This document shows positions 8,207 through 18,536 of a stretch of DNA of 64,000 nt, piece by piece. Position numbers and translations under genes: made by a program. Under the pieces are notes generated by a model, which had not been told where the DNA came from, did not search any database, and saw only the letters and a program-made list of their open reading frames with translations. The stretch's first letter is position 1; each line of letters starts with the position of its first letter. Location of the stretch: contig NZ_JAHVAP010000015.1 in NCBI RefSeq assembly GCF_024721155.1, forward strand, positions 62,001 through 126,000. Reading direction: 5' to 3'. The stretch comes from Mucilaginibacter phenanthrenivorans. Lineage in GTDB: Bacteria > Bacteroidota > Bacteroidia > Sphingobacteriales > Sphingobacteriaceae.

Positions 8207-8881
8207 ATGAAAACATTAAAAGCTTTAATGCTCCCTGTAATGCTGAGCATCTTCTTTATAGTTGGCTCGGCATTTACCGATGGCAGCAAGGAAAACGAAC
8301 GTGTGCACAGCGCATCGAACGTATTACGCGATTTTGGCAAGATGAAGGAAAGCATCCCCCACGACCTGATCTCTGAATACCAGGGCATCGTTATTATCCC
8401 TAAATTAATCAACGCTGGTTTTGTTGTTGGCGGTAAAAGGGGCAGGGGCGTTGCCATGGTAAAATTAGGCGACGGAAAATGGAGCGATCCGGTTTTTGTT
8501 ACTCTGACAGGCGGCAGTATTGGTGCGCAGATCGGCGTACAATCGGTTGATTTGGTTTTGGTATTCCGTCACAAAGGAGTATTAACCAAAGTGAAGAACG
8601 GCGATTTTACCATTGGTGGCGATATTTCGGCAGCAGCCGGCCCTGTTGGCCGGAGTTCATCAGCTAATACTGATTACAAACTGGAAGCTGAAGTTTACTC
8701 CTATTCACGCAGCCGCGGCTTGTTTGCAGGTATAAGCATAAACGGTTCAAATTTGGCCATCGATAAAACTGCAAACGCTAATTTTTACGGCAACGACTTA
8801 AGTTCCAAGGAGATTTTCGATATCGGCAGCAGTAATAAGGAATCGGTTAAAGTGTTGAAAGCATCTTTAGCCGCATTGTAA
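8207..8881 (+). CDS. SYLF/Ysc84-type lipid-binding protein, exported
   Basis: A 224-residue protein with an N-terminal signal peptide (MKTLKALMLPVMLSIFFIVG, then SAFT). The mature part is a SYLF domain: ASNVLRDF, IPHDLISEYQGIVIIPKLIN, GFVVGGKRGRGVAMV, WSDPVFVTLTGGSIGAQIGV, VDLVLVF, SAAAGPVGR and SYSRSRGLFAGISINGS all follow the family pattern. SYLF proteins bind phosphoinositides in eukaryotes; the bacterial exported forms have no firm role beyond presumed membrane association. A strong terminator follows. Confidence 0.88.
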   Translation: MKTLKALMLPVMLSIFFIVGSAFTDGSKENERVHSASNVLRDFGKMKESIPHDLISEYQGIVIIPKLINAGFVVGGKRGRGVAMVKLGDGKWSDPVFVTLTGGSIGAQIGVQSVDLVLVFRHKGVLTKVKNGDFTIGGDISAAAGPVGRSSSANTDYKLEAEVYSYSRSRGLFAGISINGSNLAIDKTANANFYGNDLSSKEIFDIGSSNKESVKVLKASLAAL

Positions 8882-8913
8882 GCAGAAAGCTTAAAGCAAA
8901 AAGGCGAAAGCTA

Positions 8914-8952
8914 AATAACAAAACCCTGGTAGTCGCCGGGGTTTTGTTATTT
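8914..8952. terminator. Bidirectional intrinsic terminator
   Basis: A 13-bp stem (AATAACAAAACCC / GGGTTTTGTTATT) around a 13-nt loop, with A-rich and T-rich flanks on both sides. It sits between the convergent SYLF and DUF7003-like genes and overlaps the latter's stop codon by 2 bp. Confidence 0.8.
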
Positions 8953-9823
8953 ACAAACTGCCTGATTCGGGCCAGTTTGTCCAATGCGTGTTTGGGGGTA
9001 GGGTTGGCTTATAAAACGAAATATCGCCGGTCGCTATCACTTTGGCGAGTTGTTGCCAGGTTTCGTAACTGCCGGGCCGGTTTTCTTCCCACTCAGTTTT
9101 ATTCATTTCCCTGGTTTGCGCTTCTTTTTGTTCCGTCATAAATACGAATGTCTCAAAGCTCATACCCTGCATTCGTTCTTTGTTTAACTCATAAGTGATG
9201 CGCAATTGCCCTGGCGTTAGTTCAGGCGCTAAATAGCCATTAAAGTCCTTGTGGTACCATTCATCCAGCACCAGTATTTTTTTAAGATCCGCGGGAATAC
9301 ATTCGTATAGTTGCTCATCGGTAGCCATGAAGGCTTCGCTGTCGTTAATTATTGCAAGTCGGGCGGCTTCTTGAACGCCAATCTCGCCGGCTTCGTATTC
9401 ATTTAATTCGATACCATTGTCGATATAATCCTGCGGGTTTGTGCTCAGTTTTACTTTTTTGCCGCCCACAAGCCAATATTTGGCATCCGGATTTAAGCTG
9501 AAACCGATATCATCGGCAGATTCAGCGAAACTTTCCTCATCGATAGGGTTAATGCTATAACTTTTCATTTCATGCCCTCCCCTGATCGGCAGGTTTTGAA
9601 GGCAGTTTCCAAAATAGGCAATTTCCAATTCTATCCCGCTGCCGCGATCAATAAACCCGAGGCGTTCGGCGACAATTGCCCATCTGTCATCATCGCCCCT
9701 GAAAATGTTTAAACGGCAGTCTATTAAATAAATATAAGGGTGCCCAAGTTCAATGAAATGATTATAAGTGGCCTGGTCGTTTGAATTGTCAAGCGTCGAG
9801 ATTATTTCGTCTTCAGTAAGCAT
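8951..9823 (-). CDS. DUF7003-like cytoplasmic protein
   Basis: A 290-residue acidic soluble protein with no signal peptide. The segments HPYIYLIDCRLNIFRGDDDR, WAIVAERLGF and IELEIAYFGNC resemble the Bacteroidota family I remember as DUF7003. The C-terminus is rich in Trp and Pro (TLPPNTHWTNWPESGSL). No catalytic motif is recognised and no function can be given. The next gene upstream on this strand, a small membrane protein, ends 14 bp before this start, so the two may form an operon. Confidence 0.6.
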   Translation of the reverse strand: MLTEDEIISTLDNSNDQATYNHFIELGHPYIYLIDCRLNIFRGDDDRWAIVAERLGFIDRGSGIELEIAYFGNCLQNLPIRGGHEMKSYSINPIDEESFAESADDIGFSLNPDAKYWLVGGKKVKLSTNPQDYIDNGIELNEYEAGEIGVQEAARLAIINDSEAFMATDEQLYECIPADLKKILVLDEWYHKDFNGYLAPELTPGQLRITYELNKERMQGMSFETFVFMTEQKEAQTREMNKTEWEENRPGSYETWQQLAKVIATGDISFYKPTLPPNTHWTNWPESGSL

Positions 9824-9837
9824 CAGTTATACTTATT

Positions 9838-10176
9838 TTAACTTTTACTAAAAGCTTTTTTTAATAGCACGCCAGATAATGCCGACATCCCCCCAACAAT
9901 TCCACCTATTAATGCGGTGATGATAAGCAGTAGCACCCAGTTTGGTAAGTTGAACAGTCCTGCCATGCGTTTGGCCAGCATGTTATCATTTGGTACGGTT
10001 TTAAAAAGCGCCAATATCGTCCAAACAATAAACACCCCTGCAAAGCCCGACCAAAATGACCGCGCCGGTGTTTTGCCGATGAACAAGGCCGGTAAAAATG
10101 CGGCTATAGCCACAACCCACCAGGGCAAAAAGTAACCGCTGGCAAATGATAATATCAGTATGATGAAAAATAGCAT
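9838..10176 (-). CDS. Small membrane protein, unknown
   Basis: A 112-residue hydrophobic protein with three to four predicted membrane segments (residues 2-18, 18-33, 42-60 and 78-104). The last segment is Gly-rich (LIGGIVGGMSALSGVLL). I do not recognise a family. It precedes the DUF7003-like gene by 14 bp on the same strand, suggesting cotranscription. Start ATG at 10174-10176. Confidence 0.55.
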   Translation of the reverse strand: MLFFIILILSFASGYFLPWWVVAIAAFLPALFIGKTPARSFWSGFAGVFIVWTILALFKTVPNDNMLAKRMAGLFNLPNWVLLLIITALIGGIVGGMSALSGVLLKKAFSKS

Positions 10177-10204
10177 AATCCTATTTATTTTTTATTCTAC
10201 TTCC

Positions 10205-10324
10205 TGTCATTGCGAGGAGGAACGACGAAGCAACCTCGTCGCTGCGCAGATCGTTAAGCAGGTTCTTTATTTTTCTATCCGCTCTGCAAAGTTCGCGATT
10301 GCCGCGCTATCGCTCGCAATGACA
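10205..10324. repeat. Palindromic intergenic repeat of the TCATTGCGAGG family, copy 1
   Basis: The ends TGTCATTGCGAGG (10205-10217) and CTCGCAATGACA (10313-10324) are inverted copies. Internal ACGAAGCAA, CCTCGTCGCTGCGC and CCGCGCTATCG words recur in the second copy at 34789-34885. Non-coding, about 120 bp. Confidence 0.8.
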
Positions 10325-10379
10325 AATTTTATTTTAACTAATCTCTAACCACTGGTCTCTACTCTCTGAACCCCAATCA

Positions 10380-12821
10380 CTACTTCACACCCAACGTCAA
10401 AGTCGATTTTATTCTATCCGATTTCTCTTCTGCTGAGTTCAAAAATAGTAACTCATTCAGCTTACCATCCCGCCAGGTTTCAAACATATCCTTATAAAAA
10501 AAACTGCCCGGGTTGCCTGATTCTCCGCCGGGGAAAACACCAAAGCCTTTAACCGTTGGCCCCATTTGTACTACCATGCGCCATGACGGGCCGTTATTGT
10601 CGCGTAGGGCATTTATCACACCACCCCTGCCACCGGCTGAAAACAAGCCGGTACCAAAGCCTGGTAAACTGGCTAAGTGATTGATATAAGTTTGCTTTAC
10701 TACGCCCCATTGCCATTTATCGCCCGGCGTTTTGCCATGCAGGCGTACCAGGTCGTCTACTGTATTATAAAATGCGTGATTAATCATATCCGCACAGCTT
10801 TCCTTTGCGGCGGTATGTACGTCATCAAACCATTTTGAATTTGGCTCGGTTAATAATAGTTTTTCTGTACGATCAAACGACGGGTATTTCAGATAGGTGC
10901 CTTTTACCGAAAAATTATCTGTCCACACCAGGTTATAAAAATTGCCCCACCAATTGTTAAAAATGCTGGCGCCAACGGAATTTGCTGCGTAATGCTTATC
11001 CCACTTTTTAACTATAGTAAATGCCTTTGCCTGGTCATCGCTCAGTTTTGTTGGGTCGATGTATTTGAGCATGGTTGGTAATACATCCTGGGCTAAAATG
11101 CTGTAATTGTCCATTTGCATCAGGCGCATACTATCCACGGTGGCCTTTTGCATCGCGCCAAGCCTGTCGTTTATGCGTTTGCCGCGGTAATATTGTTCAT
11201 ACCGCCAGTTGATATAATATGGGTAGGATGGATCGGTTGACGATTGATTGGCTGAGCTTACAAAGCCCCTTGGAGGGTTTTTAACGGTAGGGTTTTGATC
11301 AGCCGGGATCCAGCCGTGCCAGTCGTTGGTTGTGTCGCTGCCATCCATTATGTATTTGCCTTGTTCCTTGAATTTTAAAGGGAATTTACCGTTCGGTGTT
11401 ATGGCGATGTCATTATCGTTACTCGCGAAAATGAAATTTTGTGCAGGAGCGCTGAAATAGGTAAGCGCATCGCGGTAATCGGCATAATTTCTGCCGCGAT
11501 TTAGCAGGTAAAAGGTCATAAACTCATTCGACTCATCGTGCGCTATCCAACGCAAAGCATCGCCAACGGGGATGTTTTCAAAGTTTCCTTTAGGCTTTTT
11601 AGCCGGTGTTTCGTACACAACCGGGCCGTGATGGGTATACAAAACGGTGTCGATTTCATCCGGCATCCCCAGCACTTTTATAACTTCAATCCGTTTCTTA
11701 ACCGGGTTCCATTTGTTGTTGTACCAGTACTCGTTTTTGGTTTTGTCCTTAAATTTTACCTGGTACCAGTCCAGCACGTCGGCATCAACATTGGTAACGC
11801 CCCAGCTTATTTTTTGGTTATAGCCAATAATCACACAAGGCGCCCCAGGAAGCGATACCCCGTTAACATTCACCGTTGGCGACGACATTTGGATTTGATA
11901 CCAGATAGCCGGGAAGGTTAAATTCAGATGCGGGTCATTAGCCAAAATAGGGTAACCCGTTGCGGATTTACTGCCCGTGATCGCCCAGTTATTGCTGCCG
12001 ATGCCATCCACCTTTTCGCGTGGTTTTATATTTTCGGTCATCTCGGCAACGTAATCCTTTGATGGTTTTGGAATAGGTAACGGTTTGAAGTTCCATTTGG
12101 TTCCCACGGGGATTATCGGGCTCTCATTAAACGGGTAATCGGGGAAAAGATCGTTCACATCCTTAGCCCCAAAAACGCGAAGGTTATTGGTCATGGCAAA
12201 CTGATCCGATCCTCCCGCCAAAGTTTCCGACATCAGCTTTAAAAGAAATATACAGTTGATGGGTTTCCAGTCCTCAGGTGCATAATCCAATAACTTAAAT
12301 TCAAGCGGGTAGCTCTTGGGCGACAGGCTGTGGATATAGCTGTTAACACCGTCGGTATAAGCGTTAACCACCATGCGGGTTTGCGGGTCGGCCATAACGC
12401 CCCTCAATCCCTTTTCGGCACCGTAAACCATGCCCATGCGGCGATGGTAGCGGTCAATCTCCAGGGCCTTAGGCCCAACAACCTCCGAAAGCCGGCCTGA
12501 AGCGCTGCGGGTTTGAATGTCCATTTGCCACAGGCGGTCGCGGGCGGTTATAAAGCCCTGTGCGTAGTATAGATCGTGATCGTTTTTAGCAAAGATATGG
12601 GGGATGCGGTGCTCATCATAGCGCACAATCACCGGATCGCGCAAGCCATCGATCTTTAAGTTTTCAGTTGGCAGGATGTTCCTGCTTTCAGCATTTTGCC
12701 AAAACCCTGTTGATGGGTTAAGCAGCACACCAAGAGCCGGAATCTCGCCGATCTTTGTTTCCAGGGCGACAATTATTGTTACTGTAATAATTATAGAGAT
12801 GGCAGCCTTTATAAACTTCAT
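10380..12821 (-). CDS. Penicillin acylase-family N-terminal nucleophile hydrolase
   Basis: An 813-residue exported or membrane-anchored Ntn hydrolase. An N-terminal hydrophobic segment (residues 4-20) is followed by the A-chain-like part with VIVRYDEHRIPHIFAKNDHD and YYAQGFITARDRLWQMDI. The autocatalytic site is GIGSNNW, with Ser276 as the expected nucleophile after cleavage at Gly275-Ser276. The B-chain then has NDPHLNLTFPAIWYQIQM, GYNQKISWGVTNVDAD and SANQSSTD. The family hydrolyses amide bonds of beta-lactams or acyl-homoserine lactones; substrate choice cannot be read here. Length is typical. It appears monocistronic, with repeats on both sides. Confidence 0.92.
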   Translation of the reverse strand: MKFIKAAISIIITVTIIVALETKIGEIPALGVLLNPSTGFWQNAESRNILPTENLKIDGLRDPVIVRYDEHRIPHIFAKNDHDLYYAQGFITARDRLWQMDIQTRSASGRLSEVVGPKALEIDRYHRRMGMVYGAEKGLRGVMADPQTRMVVNAYTDGVNSYIHSLSPKSYPLEFKLLDYAPEDWKPINCIFLLKLMSETLAGGSDQFAMTNNLRVFGAKDVNDLFPDYPFNESPIIPVGTKWNFKPLPIPKPSKDYVAEMTENIKPREKVDGIGSNNWAITGSKSATGYPILANDPHLNLTFPAIWYQIQMSSPTVNVNGVSLPGAPCVIIGYNQKISWGVTNVDADVLDWYQVKFKDKTKNEYWYNNKWNPVKKRIEVIKVLGMPDEIDTVLYTHHGPVVYETPAKKPKGNFENIPVGDALRWIAHDESNEFMTFYLLNRGRNYADYRDALTYFSAPAQNFIFASNDNDIAITPNGKFPLKFKEQGKYIMDGSDTTNDWHGWIPADQNPTVKNPPRGFVSSANQSSTDPSYPYYINWRYEQYYRGKRINDRLGAMQKATVDSMRLMQMDNYSILAQDVLPTMLKYIDPTKLSDDQAKAFTIVKKWDKHYAANSVGASIFNNWWGNFYNLVWTDNFSVKGTYLKYPSFDRTEKLLLTEPNSKWFDDVHTAAKESCADMINHAFYNTVDDLVRLHGKTPGDKWQWGVVKQTYINHLASLPGFGTGLFSAGGRGGVINALRDNNGPSWRMVVQMGPTVKGFGVFPGGESGNPGSFFYKDMFETWRDGKLNELLFLNSAEEKSDRIKSTLTLGVK

Positions 12822-12954
12822 GTTGGGGTAGCGTTTATTGAGGCAAGGTAATGAAATTTGGCGAAATGGGTGAATAATGAGTGGTGAATTGTGGGTGGAT
12901 TTTTTTGGGAGGTAGGCGGGAAGTGGGTTGCATAAGCAGGGCGCAGAGTTGACT

Positions 12955-13007
12955 CACCCGGAGACGCTGCGTTGTCCGACCTCTCTTCGCTGCGCGGAAA
13001 GAGGTAG
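12955..13007. repeat. REP-like hairpin element
   Basis: A GC-rich stretch in an AT-rich spacer: CTCACCCGGAGACGCTGCG followed by CCTCTCTTC...GGAAAGAGG (12980-13004), an imperfect hairpin with a GCTGCGC loop. It resembles short dispersed palindromes seen elsewhere in this window, but no second copy is present here. Confidence 0.4.
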
Positions 13008-13051
13008 AAAAATGCTCATCAATTAAAACAAACCGTTCTCAAAGCAATTCC

Positions 13052-13114
13052 CACTAATCACTAATCACTAATCACTAATCACTAATCACTAATCACTAAT
13101 CACTAATCACTTAT
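13052..13114. repeat. Heptamer tandem repeat (CACTAAT)x8
   Basis: Eight perfect CACTAAT copies (13052-13107) followed by a degenerate ninth (CACTTAT). The last copy overlaps the stop codon of the cupin gene (13111-13113), so the array lies in that gene's 3' untranslated region. Copy number is likely to vary between strains by slippage. Confidence 0.9.
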
Positions 13115-13611
13115 CCCAGAAAATCCGGCGGATAAACCTTTTGCCCGTATTTTTCAGCAACGGCCAATAATTTCTTTATTGCTTCCTCATTCATTTCTGG
13201 TGGCGGGAGAAAAGTGTTGGGTTCAACGGGTTGGCCGATTTCTAAAAACATTTCTTCCAGTCCGGCTGGAACTACCGTGCAGAGCATGTGTGCCAATGTA
13301 TCCGTTTTGTTTTTAAAACAGTGCACCATGCCGCCTTTAGGGATGCTTACAAACGAACCTTTTTTGGCGATGTAGGTTCCAGCTTCACTCTTTACCTCAA
13401 TCTCGCCATCGACGATATAAAACGACTCCTGGAAATCGGCATGTGCGTGCGGACCTGGGCCGCCGTTAGGGGGGATCAGCATATCAATAGTGGCAAATGC
13501 GCCGCCTGTTTCCTTGCCGGAAACAAGGATGCGGTAAGTATCGCCAACAACGGACAAGCACTGCCCGATTTCGGCATTAAGGGTAATTGGATCGGCTTTT
13601 ATGGTTTTCAT
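13111..13611 (-). CDS. Cupin-domain protein
   Basis: A 166-residue single-domain cupin. Motif 1 is PGPHAHADFQESFYIVDGEI with the metal-binding His, His, Glu pattern; motif 2 is PKGGMVHCFKNKTD with the fourth ligand His. Small cupins of this kind bind a divalent metal and act as dioxygenases, isomerases or sensors; the exact reaction is unknown. I place the start at the ATG 13609-13611 (MKTIKAD); an in-frame ATG at 13624-13626 adds five residues and cannot be excluded. The gene ends in the heptamer repeat. Confidence 0.8.
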   Translation of the reverse strand: MKTIKADPITLNAEIGQCLSVVGDTYRILVSGKETGGAFATIDMLIPPNGGPGPHAHADFQESFYIVDGEIEVKSEAGTYIAKKGSFVSIPKGGMVHCFKNKTDTLAHMLCTVVPAGLEEMFLEIGQPVEPNTFLPPPEMNEEAIKKLLAVAEKYGQKVYPPDFLG

Positions 13612-13626
13612 GATATTTAAATACAT

Positions 13627-14171
13627 ATGGTGGGGCGGGCAATTTTCGGGCCAGTAGTTGAGGCCAGGGGGATTTGGCGCAGCTTTTTTTTAATTAAGCT
13701 ACATTCCCAAACGAAAAAAGAAAGCTCTTATTCATTATCACTGGTAAAATTATGGATATTGCCGAATATTTAATAAAAAAGCATTTAACGAAACAATTTT
13801 TCGTTAAATATCGTATAAGTGGCAATCAAGATTAACTTAAAATACAATATATTCTCAGGAATTATTATGAGTGTTAAAAAGCGCCTTAAACATAGCAGGT
13901 GCTGATTTTAACTTTTTGCAGTATTCGAATTTATAAGATAAAGTAGTGGTAATTTATCCAAAATCATTACCTTATCTTTATATAAATAAAGAGCATAAGA
14001 TTTATAAAGATAAACCGATGGTTTTTGCCTTCCCCTTATCCAATAAAAACAAAACCAAATGGATTACTGCAAGGGTTACAAATGGATCTTTTGATTATTT
14101 GGAACTATATCCGCATTTAGGTATAAGTTATTTATGAAGCGTCTTTCTCCGGAAAGCAGTGATACAACAAA
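13627..14171. other. Regulatory spacer upstream of the hybrid histidine kinase
   Basis: An AT-rich spacer of 545 bp. Its clearest element is a perfect inverted repeat, ATTTAACGAAA-CAATT-TTTCGTTAAAT (13783-13809; 11-bp arms, 5-nt loop). A short GTG-started frame at 13946-14137 has no recognisable family and is not called. I see no terminator or RNA gene. Confidence 0.5.
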
Positions 14172-17100
14172 ATGAGACAACTATTACTTTTTATCTCCTG
14201 GTTATATCTGCTTTGTCCGGGCTTATCTGATGCACAAGCACAAAGTCCGAAATTTATAAGGCTTTCGACAAATGAAGGGCTTTCCCAAAGCCATGTTAGT
14301 ACCATTATTAAAGACAGCAGGGGGTTTATGTGGTTCGGCACAGAAGATGGCCTGAACATGTACGACGGTTATAAGTTTACGTATTATAAACACGACCAGA
14401 AAAACAAGGCGAGCATTATTGATAGCTACGTGTTAGCTATACTGGAGGACCATGATCGAAATTTATGGATCGGAACCAATAGCGGCCTTGATAGATTTGA
14501 CAGGGAAGGGACAAGCTTTATCCACTATTCAAATAACCATTTAACTTATAAGGTCAGCGCTATTTTTGAGGATAGCAAGAAAAGGACCTGGTTAGGCACA
14601 AGCCGGGGCCTGTATTTATTTGATTCCGCAAGAGGCGCATCAAGGCCTCATTTTGACAATAAGGCCAATGGTTTAACTACCTATTTGATCTCTCAAATTA
14701 CCGAAGATAATGATGGCTGGCTTTGGATAGGCTCGGATGACGGCTTATATCGTTTTAACCCTGCAAATGGTAAGTCTGTCCGTTATGTTCATAACCCGGG
14801 AGATATTAAAAGCATTAGTTCTGACTGGATAAAGGCTGTATATAGAGACGGGAAAGGCAATATATGGGCAGGAACACACGGTGGCGGCCTGGCATTGTAT
14901 AACAGTAAAAGCGACTCGTTTATAAATTTTAAAAACGACCCGAAGAACGCCAATAGCATTTGTCATAATGATATTCTTTCCATACTGGAGGACGGCGATG
15001 GGAAACTGTGGATAGGTACCGAAAATGGCGGCATAAGTGTATTTGATTACCCGGATAATAAGTTTGTTTGTTACAAATACGATGCAAATGACCCTTTCAG
15101 CCTTGGCAGTAATTCTGTTTATTGCATATATAAGGATGATACAGGAAATACCTGGATAGGTACCTATTCGGGCGGCGTTAATTTTTTGTCGGGATTTGGT
15201 GATAAATTCAGTACATACCGCCAAAACCCAGACAATCCCAATAGCTTAAGCAATAATAATGTTTTATCGATATGGGGAGACGGAGGCGAAGAAAACATCT
15301 GGATCGGCACCGATGGCGGCGGCCTGAACTTTTTTAACAGGAAGAACAAAAGCTTTGTTCATTACCAGCACGATGATAATAATACCAATACCATAAGTAA
15401 TAATTATGTGATGGCGATCGTCCCCCTGGATAAAAATCTTATGGCGATTGGCTACCACGTTGGCGGTTTTGATCTGTTCGATAAAAAAACCGGGATTTTT
15501 ACACACCATATGCCGCAGGCAAACAATCCGAACAGCCTTTCCATTTCAGATATCAATAATATGTACAAGGACCGGGACGGCAACATATGGCTGGGGACCT
15601 GGACGGGGGGGCTTGATTTTTACAATGTAAAAACCGGGTATTTTACCCATTATAAAAACGATCCTAAAAATAGCAACAGCATCAGCAACGATATTGTCAC
15701 TACCGTATTCCAGGATAAACAAGGTAACATGTGGATAGGCACAGATAGTGGCCTTGACCTGTTTGATCCTAAAAGCGGTCATTTTACGCATTACAGCCAT
15801 AACGAGGAAAACAAGCAAAGCATTTCAAATAATACGATAGAGTGTGTTGTGGAAGACGGTAAAGGCGAGATCTGGTTGGGTACAAACGGAGGAGGCTTAA
15901 ATCATTTTGATAAACGGCACCAAACATTTACTTCGTATACCGAAAAAGAAGGGTTGCCCAATGGTGTGATCTATGCGATTTTAAAGGACCGGAAGGGGAA
16001 TTTCTGGTTAAGCACGAATAAAGGGATCGCCAGGTTTAATCCGCAAACTAAAACTGTACGGAGCTATGGCATATCTGATGGCTTGCAGGGAGACGAATTT
16101 AAAGGCCATTCTGCTTTTCAAACTGCAGACGGACAAATGTTTTTCGGCGGTATAAATGGCTTTAGCAGCTTTTATCCTGACAGCCTGAAGGATAATACTT
16201 TTATCCCACCGGTTTATATTACAGATTTTCAGATCTTCAATAAACAGGTAACAGCAGGAAGCGAAAACTCTCCGCTTCAAAAAGATATTATAGAAACAAA
16301 GACTATAACTCTTTCCTACAAACAATCAGTATTTACATTTGAATTTGCAGCCTTAAACTTTATCAACCCCGAAAAAAACCAATATGCTTATAAGTTGGAA
16401 AACTTTGATAAAAATTGGAACTATGTTGGCAATAAACGAACGGCCACCTACACCAACCTGGACCCCGGGCAATATATATTCAGGGTTAAGGCATCAAATA
16501 ACGATGGAAAATGGAACAGCAAAGACACATTTATCATCATTAATATTAAGCCTCCTTTTTGGCTCACCTGGTGGTTTAAACTGGTCGCTGTTTTAATTAT
16601 TATTGGCGGCGGGCCTGCATTTTACTTCATCCGCACCCGTACCATCAGGAAACAGAAAACAGAGCTGGAACGCCAGGTTAAAGAACGGACAAAAGAATTG
16701 GCCCGTGCCATCGAGGTTGAAAAAAAGTCGGCGCTTGAGGCAGAAGAGGCTAACAAGGCCAAAAGTATATTTTTAGCTACCATGAGCCACGAGATCAGAA
16801 CACCTATGAATGGGGTGATCGGAATGGCCTCCTTACTTGCAGAAACCCCGTTAGACGACGAGCAGCGAACGTTTACCGAATCTATACAAATTTGCGGGGA
16901 AGACCTGCTGACCGTAATCAACGATATCTTAGATTTTTCCAAAATCGAATCAGGAAATATGGAACTGGAGGTAAAAGACTTCAGTTTGCGTACCTGTATT
17001 GAAGAGGTTTTTGATGTATTTGCCATAAAGGTCGGCAAGTCTGAATTGGACCTGGTTTACCAGATAGATTTTGATGTACCCGCTCAAATAATCGGCGATA

Positions 17101-18326
17101 GCTTAAGGCTTCGCCAGATCCTGATCAACCTGATAAGCAATGCCATCAAGTTTACCAAAAAGGGGGAGATTTTTGTAGGCGTACATTTACTCCGGGTTTT
17201 AGATGATGACCAGATTGAACTGGGGTTTGAGATAAGGGATACGGGGATTGGCATTCCTGCGGATAAGCTGCACCGGTTGTTTAAAGCATTTTCGCAGGTT
17301 GATTCGTCAACAACACGTCAATACGGTGGTACAGGCTTAGGCCTGGTGATAAGTGAACAACTGGTAAAGCTAATGGGTGGAAAAATTAGTGTAGAAAGCG
17401 AAATTGGCAAAGGAAGCACATTCTATTTCTCCATCAATACACAAAAAAGCGCACTGACTGATCAAACTTATGTTATCCATGATATGAATGGGTTTGAAAA
17501 CAGTAAAATTTTGATAGTTGATGACAATGACACCAACTGCAGAATTTTAAAAACCCAGCTTGAGCAATGGAAGCTAAACCCGGTAATAGCCCATTGCGGC
17601 GAAGAGGCGCTGCATTTATTAGCACAAAACGATGATCTTAGCCTGGTTATTACCGATATGCAAATGCCGTTTATGGATGGTGTTGAACTGGCAACTTTAA
17701 TTCGTAAACAATCCCCGCGCCTGCCAATCATGCTTTTGAGCTCTATAGGCTACATTTATCATAAAGATAATCCCGGCCTTTTCTGTTCCATATTAACCAA
17801 GCCGGCCAAGCAGCATATTTTAGCCAGGTACATTATTGAGGAACTCAGTAAACAGGGGGATCCAACATTAAACAGGCCGGTACAGCCTGGCATTTCACAA
17901 CAAAAGTTACCCGGTAGCTTTTCGCAAAAATATCCGTTGAAGCTTCTTGTTGCCGAGGACAACCTGATGAACCAGAAATTGATAATGAAAATTTTGAGCA
18001 AATTAGGGTATGCAGCCGATTTGGCAACAGATGGCCTGGAGGCCCTGGAATTTGTCAACAAAACACGATATGATATTATTTTAATGGACGTACAGATGCC
18101 CAAAATGGACGGACTGGAAGCCACGCAATTAATAAAAAAACGTTTCCCCGGCCGCCCTGTTATTATAGCGATGACAGCCAACGCGCTTGAGGCCGATGTG
18201 AAAATTTGTATGGACGCAGGCATGGACGACTATGTAAGCAAGCCATTTAAATTGGACGATTTGGTTAATACGCTTGAAAAATGGGCCCTGCATCTTCAAA
18301 CAATTCCCATCAAAACTGATGTTTAA
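14172..18326 (+). CDS. Hybrid two-component sensor kinase with beta-propeller sensor and two receiver domains
   Basis: A 1384-residue inner-membrane signalling protein. Order: signal peptide (1-23); about fourteen propeller repeats of the type [20 protein letters not shown] up to about residue 700; a Y_Y_Y domain (about 715-785) ending in [14 protein letters not shown]; a membrane helix at about 797-818; HisKA with [11 protein letters not shown] and phospho-acceptor His873; HATPase with [16 protein letters not shown] and GGTGLGL; receiver 1 (phospho-site Asp1162 in TDMQMPF); receiver 2 (Asp1306 in [10 protein letters not shown]). Unlike typical Bacteroidota hybrid sensors it lacks a C-terminal AraC domain, but a separate AraC gene lies about 430 bp downstream. 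Such sensors usually detect oligosaccharides. The ligand is unknown. Confidence 0.93.
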   Translation: MRQLLLFISWLYLLCPGLSDAQAQSPKFIRLSTNEGLSQSHVSTIIKDSRGFMWFGTEDGLNMYDGYKFTYYKHDQKNKASIIDSYVLAILEDHDRNLWIGTNSGLDRFDREGTSFIHYSNNHLTYKVSAIFEDSKKRTWLGTSRGLYLFDSARGASRPHFDNKANGLTTYLISQITEDNDGWLWIGSDDGLYRFNPANGKSVRYVHNPGDIKSISSDWIKAVYRDGKGNIWAGTHGGGLALYNSKSDSFINFKNDPKNANSICHNDILSILEDGDGKLWIGTENGGISVFDYPDNKFVCYKYDANDPFSLGSNSVYCIYKDDTGNTWIGTYSGGVNFLSGFGDKFSTYRQNPDNPNSLSNNNVLSIWGDGGEENIWIGTDGGGLNFFNRKNKSFVHYQHDDNNTNTISNNYVMAIVPLDKNLMAIGYHVGGFDLFDKKTGIFTHHMPQANNPNSLSISDINNMYKDRDGNIWLGTWTGGLDFYNVKTGYFTHYKNDPKNSNSISNDIVTTVFQDKQGNMWIGTDSGLDLFDPKSGHFTHYSHNEENKQSISNNTIECVVEDGKGEIWLGTNGGGLNHFDKRHQTFTSYTEKEGLPNGVIYAILKDRKGNFWLSTNKGIARFNPQTKTVRSYGISDGLQGDEFKGHSAFQTADGQMFFGGINGFSSFYPDSLKDNTFIPPVYITDFQIFNKQVTAGSENSPLQKDIIETKTITLSYKQSVFTFEFAALNFINPEKNQYAYKLENFDKNWNYVGNKRTATYTNLDPGQYIFRVKASNNDGKWNSKDTFIIINIKPPFWLTWWFKLVAVLIIIGGGPAFYFIRTRTIRKQKTELERQVKERTKELARAIEVEKKSALEAEEANKAKSIFLATMSHEIRTPMNGVIGMASLLAETPLDDEQRTFTESIQICGEDLLTVINDILDFSKIESGNMELEVKDFSLRTCIEEVFDVFAIKVGKSELDLVYQIDFDVPAQIIGDSLRLRQILINLISNAIKFTKKGEIFVGVHLLRVLDDDQIELGFEIRDTGIGIPADKLHRLFKAFSQVDSSTTRQYGGTGLGLVISEQLVKLMGGKISVESEIGKGSTFYFSINTQKSALTDQTYVIHDMNGFENSKILIVDDNDTNCRILKTQLEQWKLNPVIAHCGEEALHLLAQNDDLSLVITDMQMPFMDGVELATLIRKQSPRLPIMLLSSIGYIYHKDNPGLFCSILTKPAKQHILARYIIEELSKQGDPTLNRPVQPGISQQKLPGSFSQKYPLKLLVAEDNLMNQKLIMKILSKLGYAADLATDGLEALEFVNKTRYDIILMDVQMPKMDGLEATQLIKKRFPGRPVIIAMTANALEADVKICMDAGMDDYVSKPFKLDDLVNTLEKWALHLQTIPIKTDV

Positions 18327-18352
18327 AGTATAGTCTTCGCAAGTATAGTGTT

Positions 18353-18536
18353 CGCAGGGGGTCCTGAAAGTTTAAGTTAACCCATAAAATCAAGGACTGA
18401 AAAACAAGGGCTTGCCAGGGTGGCAAACCCTTTGGAAAGGTTATTCGTTTTTTCAGTCCCTAATGATTGGCTTTAGTTATGCAAATAACAGCCCTTGATT
18501 TTATGGGTTAACTTAAATCTGCGAGAGACCCTGCTG
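18353..18536. repeat. REP palindrome split by a 153-bp nested inverted-repeat element
   Basis: The outer halves (GCAGGGGGTCCT ending at 18365, and CTGCGAGAGACCCTGC at 18519-18534) together resemble the REP hairpin at 24810-24837. Between them lies 18366-18518, with perfect 25-bp inverted arms (18371-18395 and 18493-18517, starting TTTAAGTTAACCC). Inside are further nested stems: GGACTGAAAAA with TTTTTTCAGTCC, then GGGCTTGCC with GGCAAACCC. No coding potential. It looks like a MITE-like or structured element inserted in a REP. Confidence 0.7.

Noticed and set aside
13946-14137. 63-codon frame starting with GTG upstream of the hybrid kinase
   Set aside because: No family signature, no promoter or start context, AT-rich spacer composition. 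A decayed gene is possible but cannot be supported.
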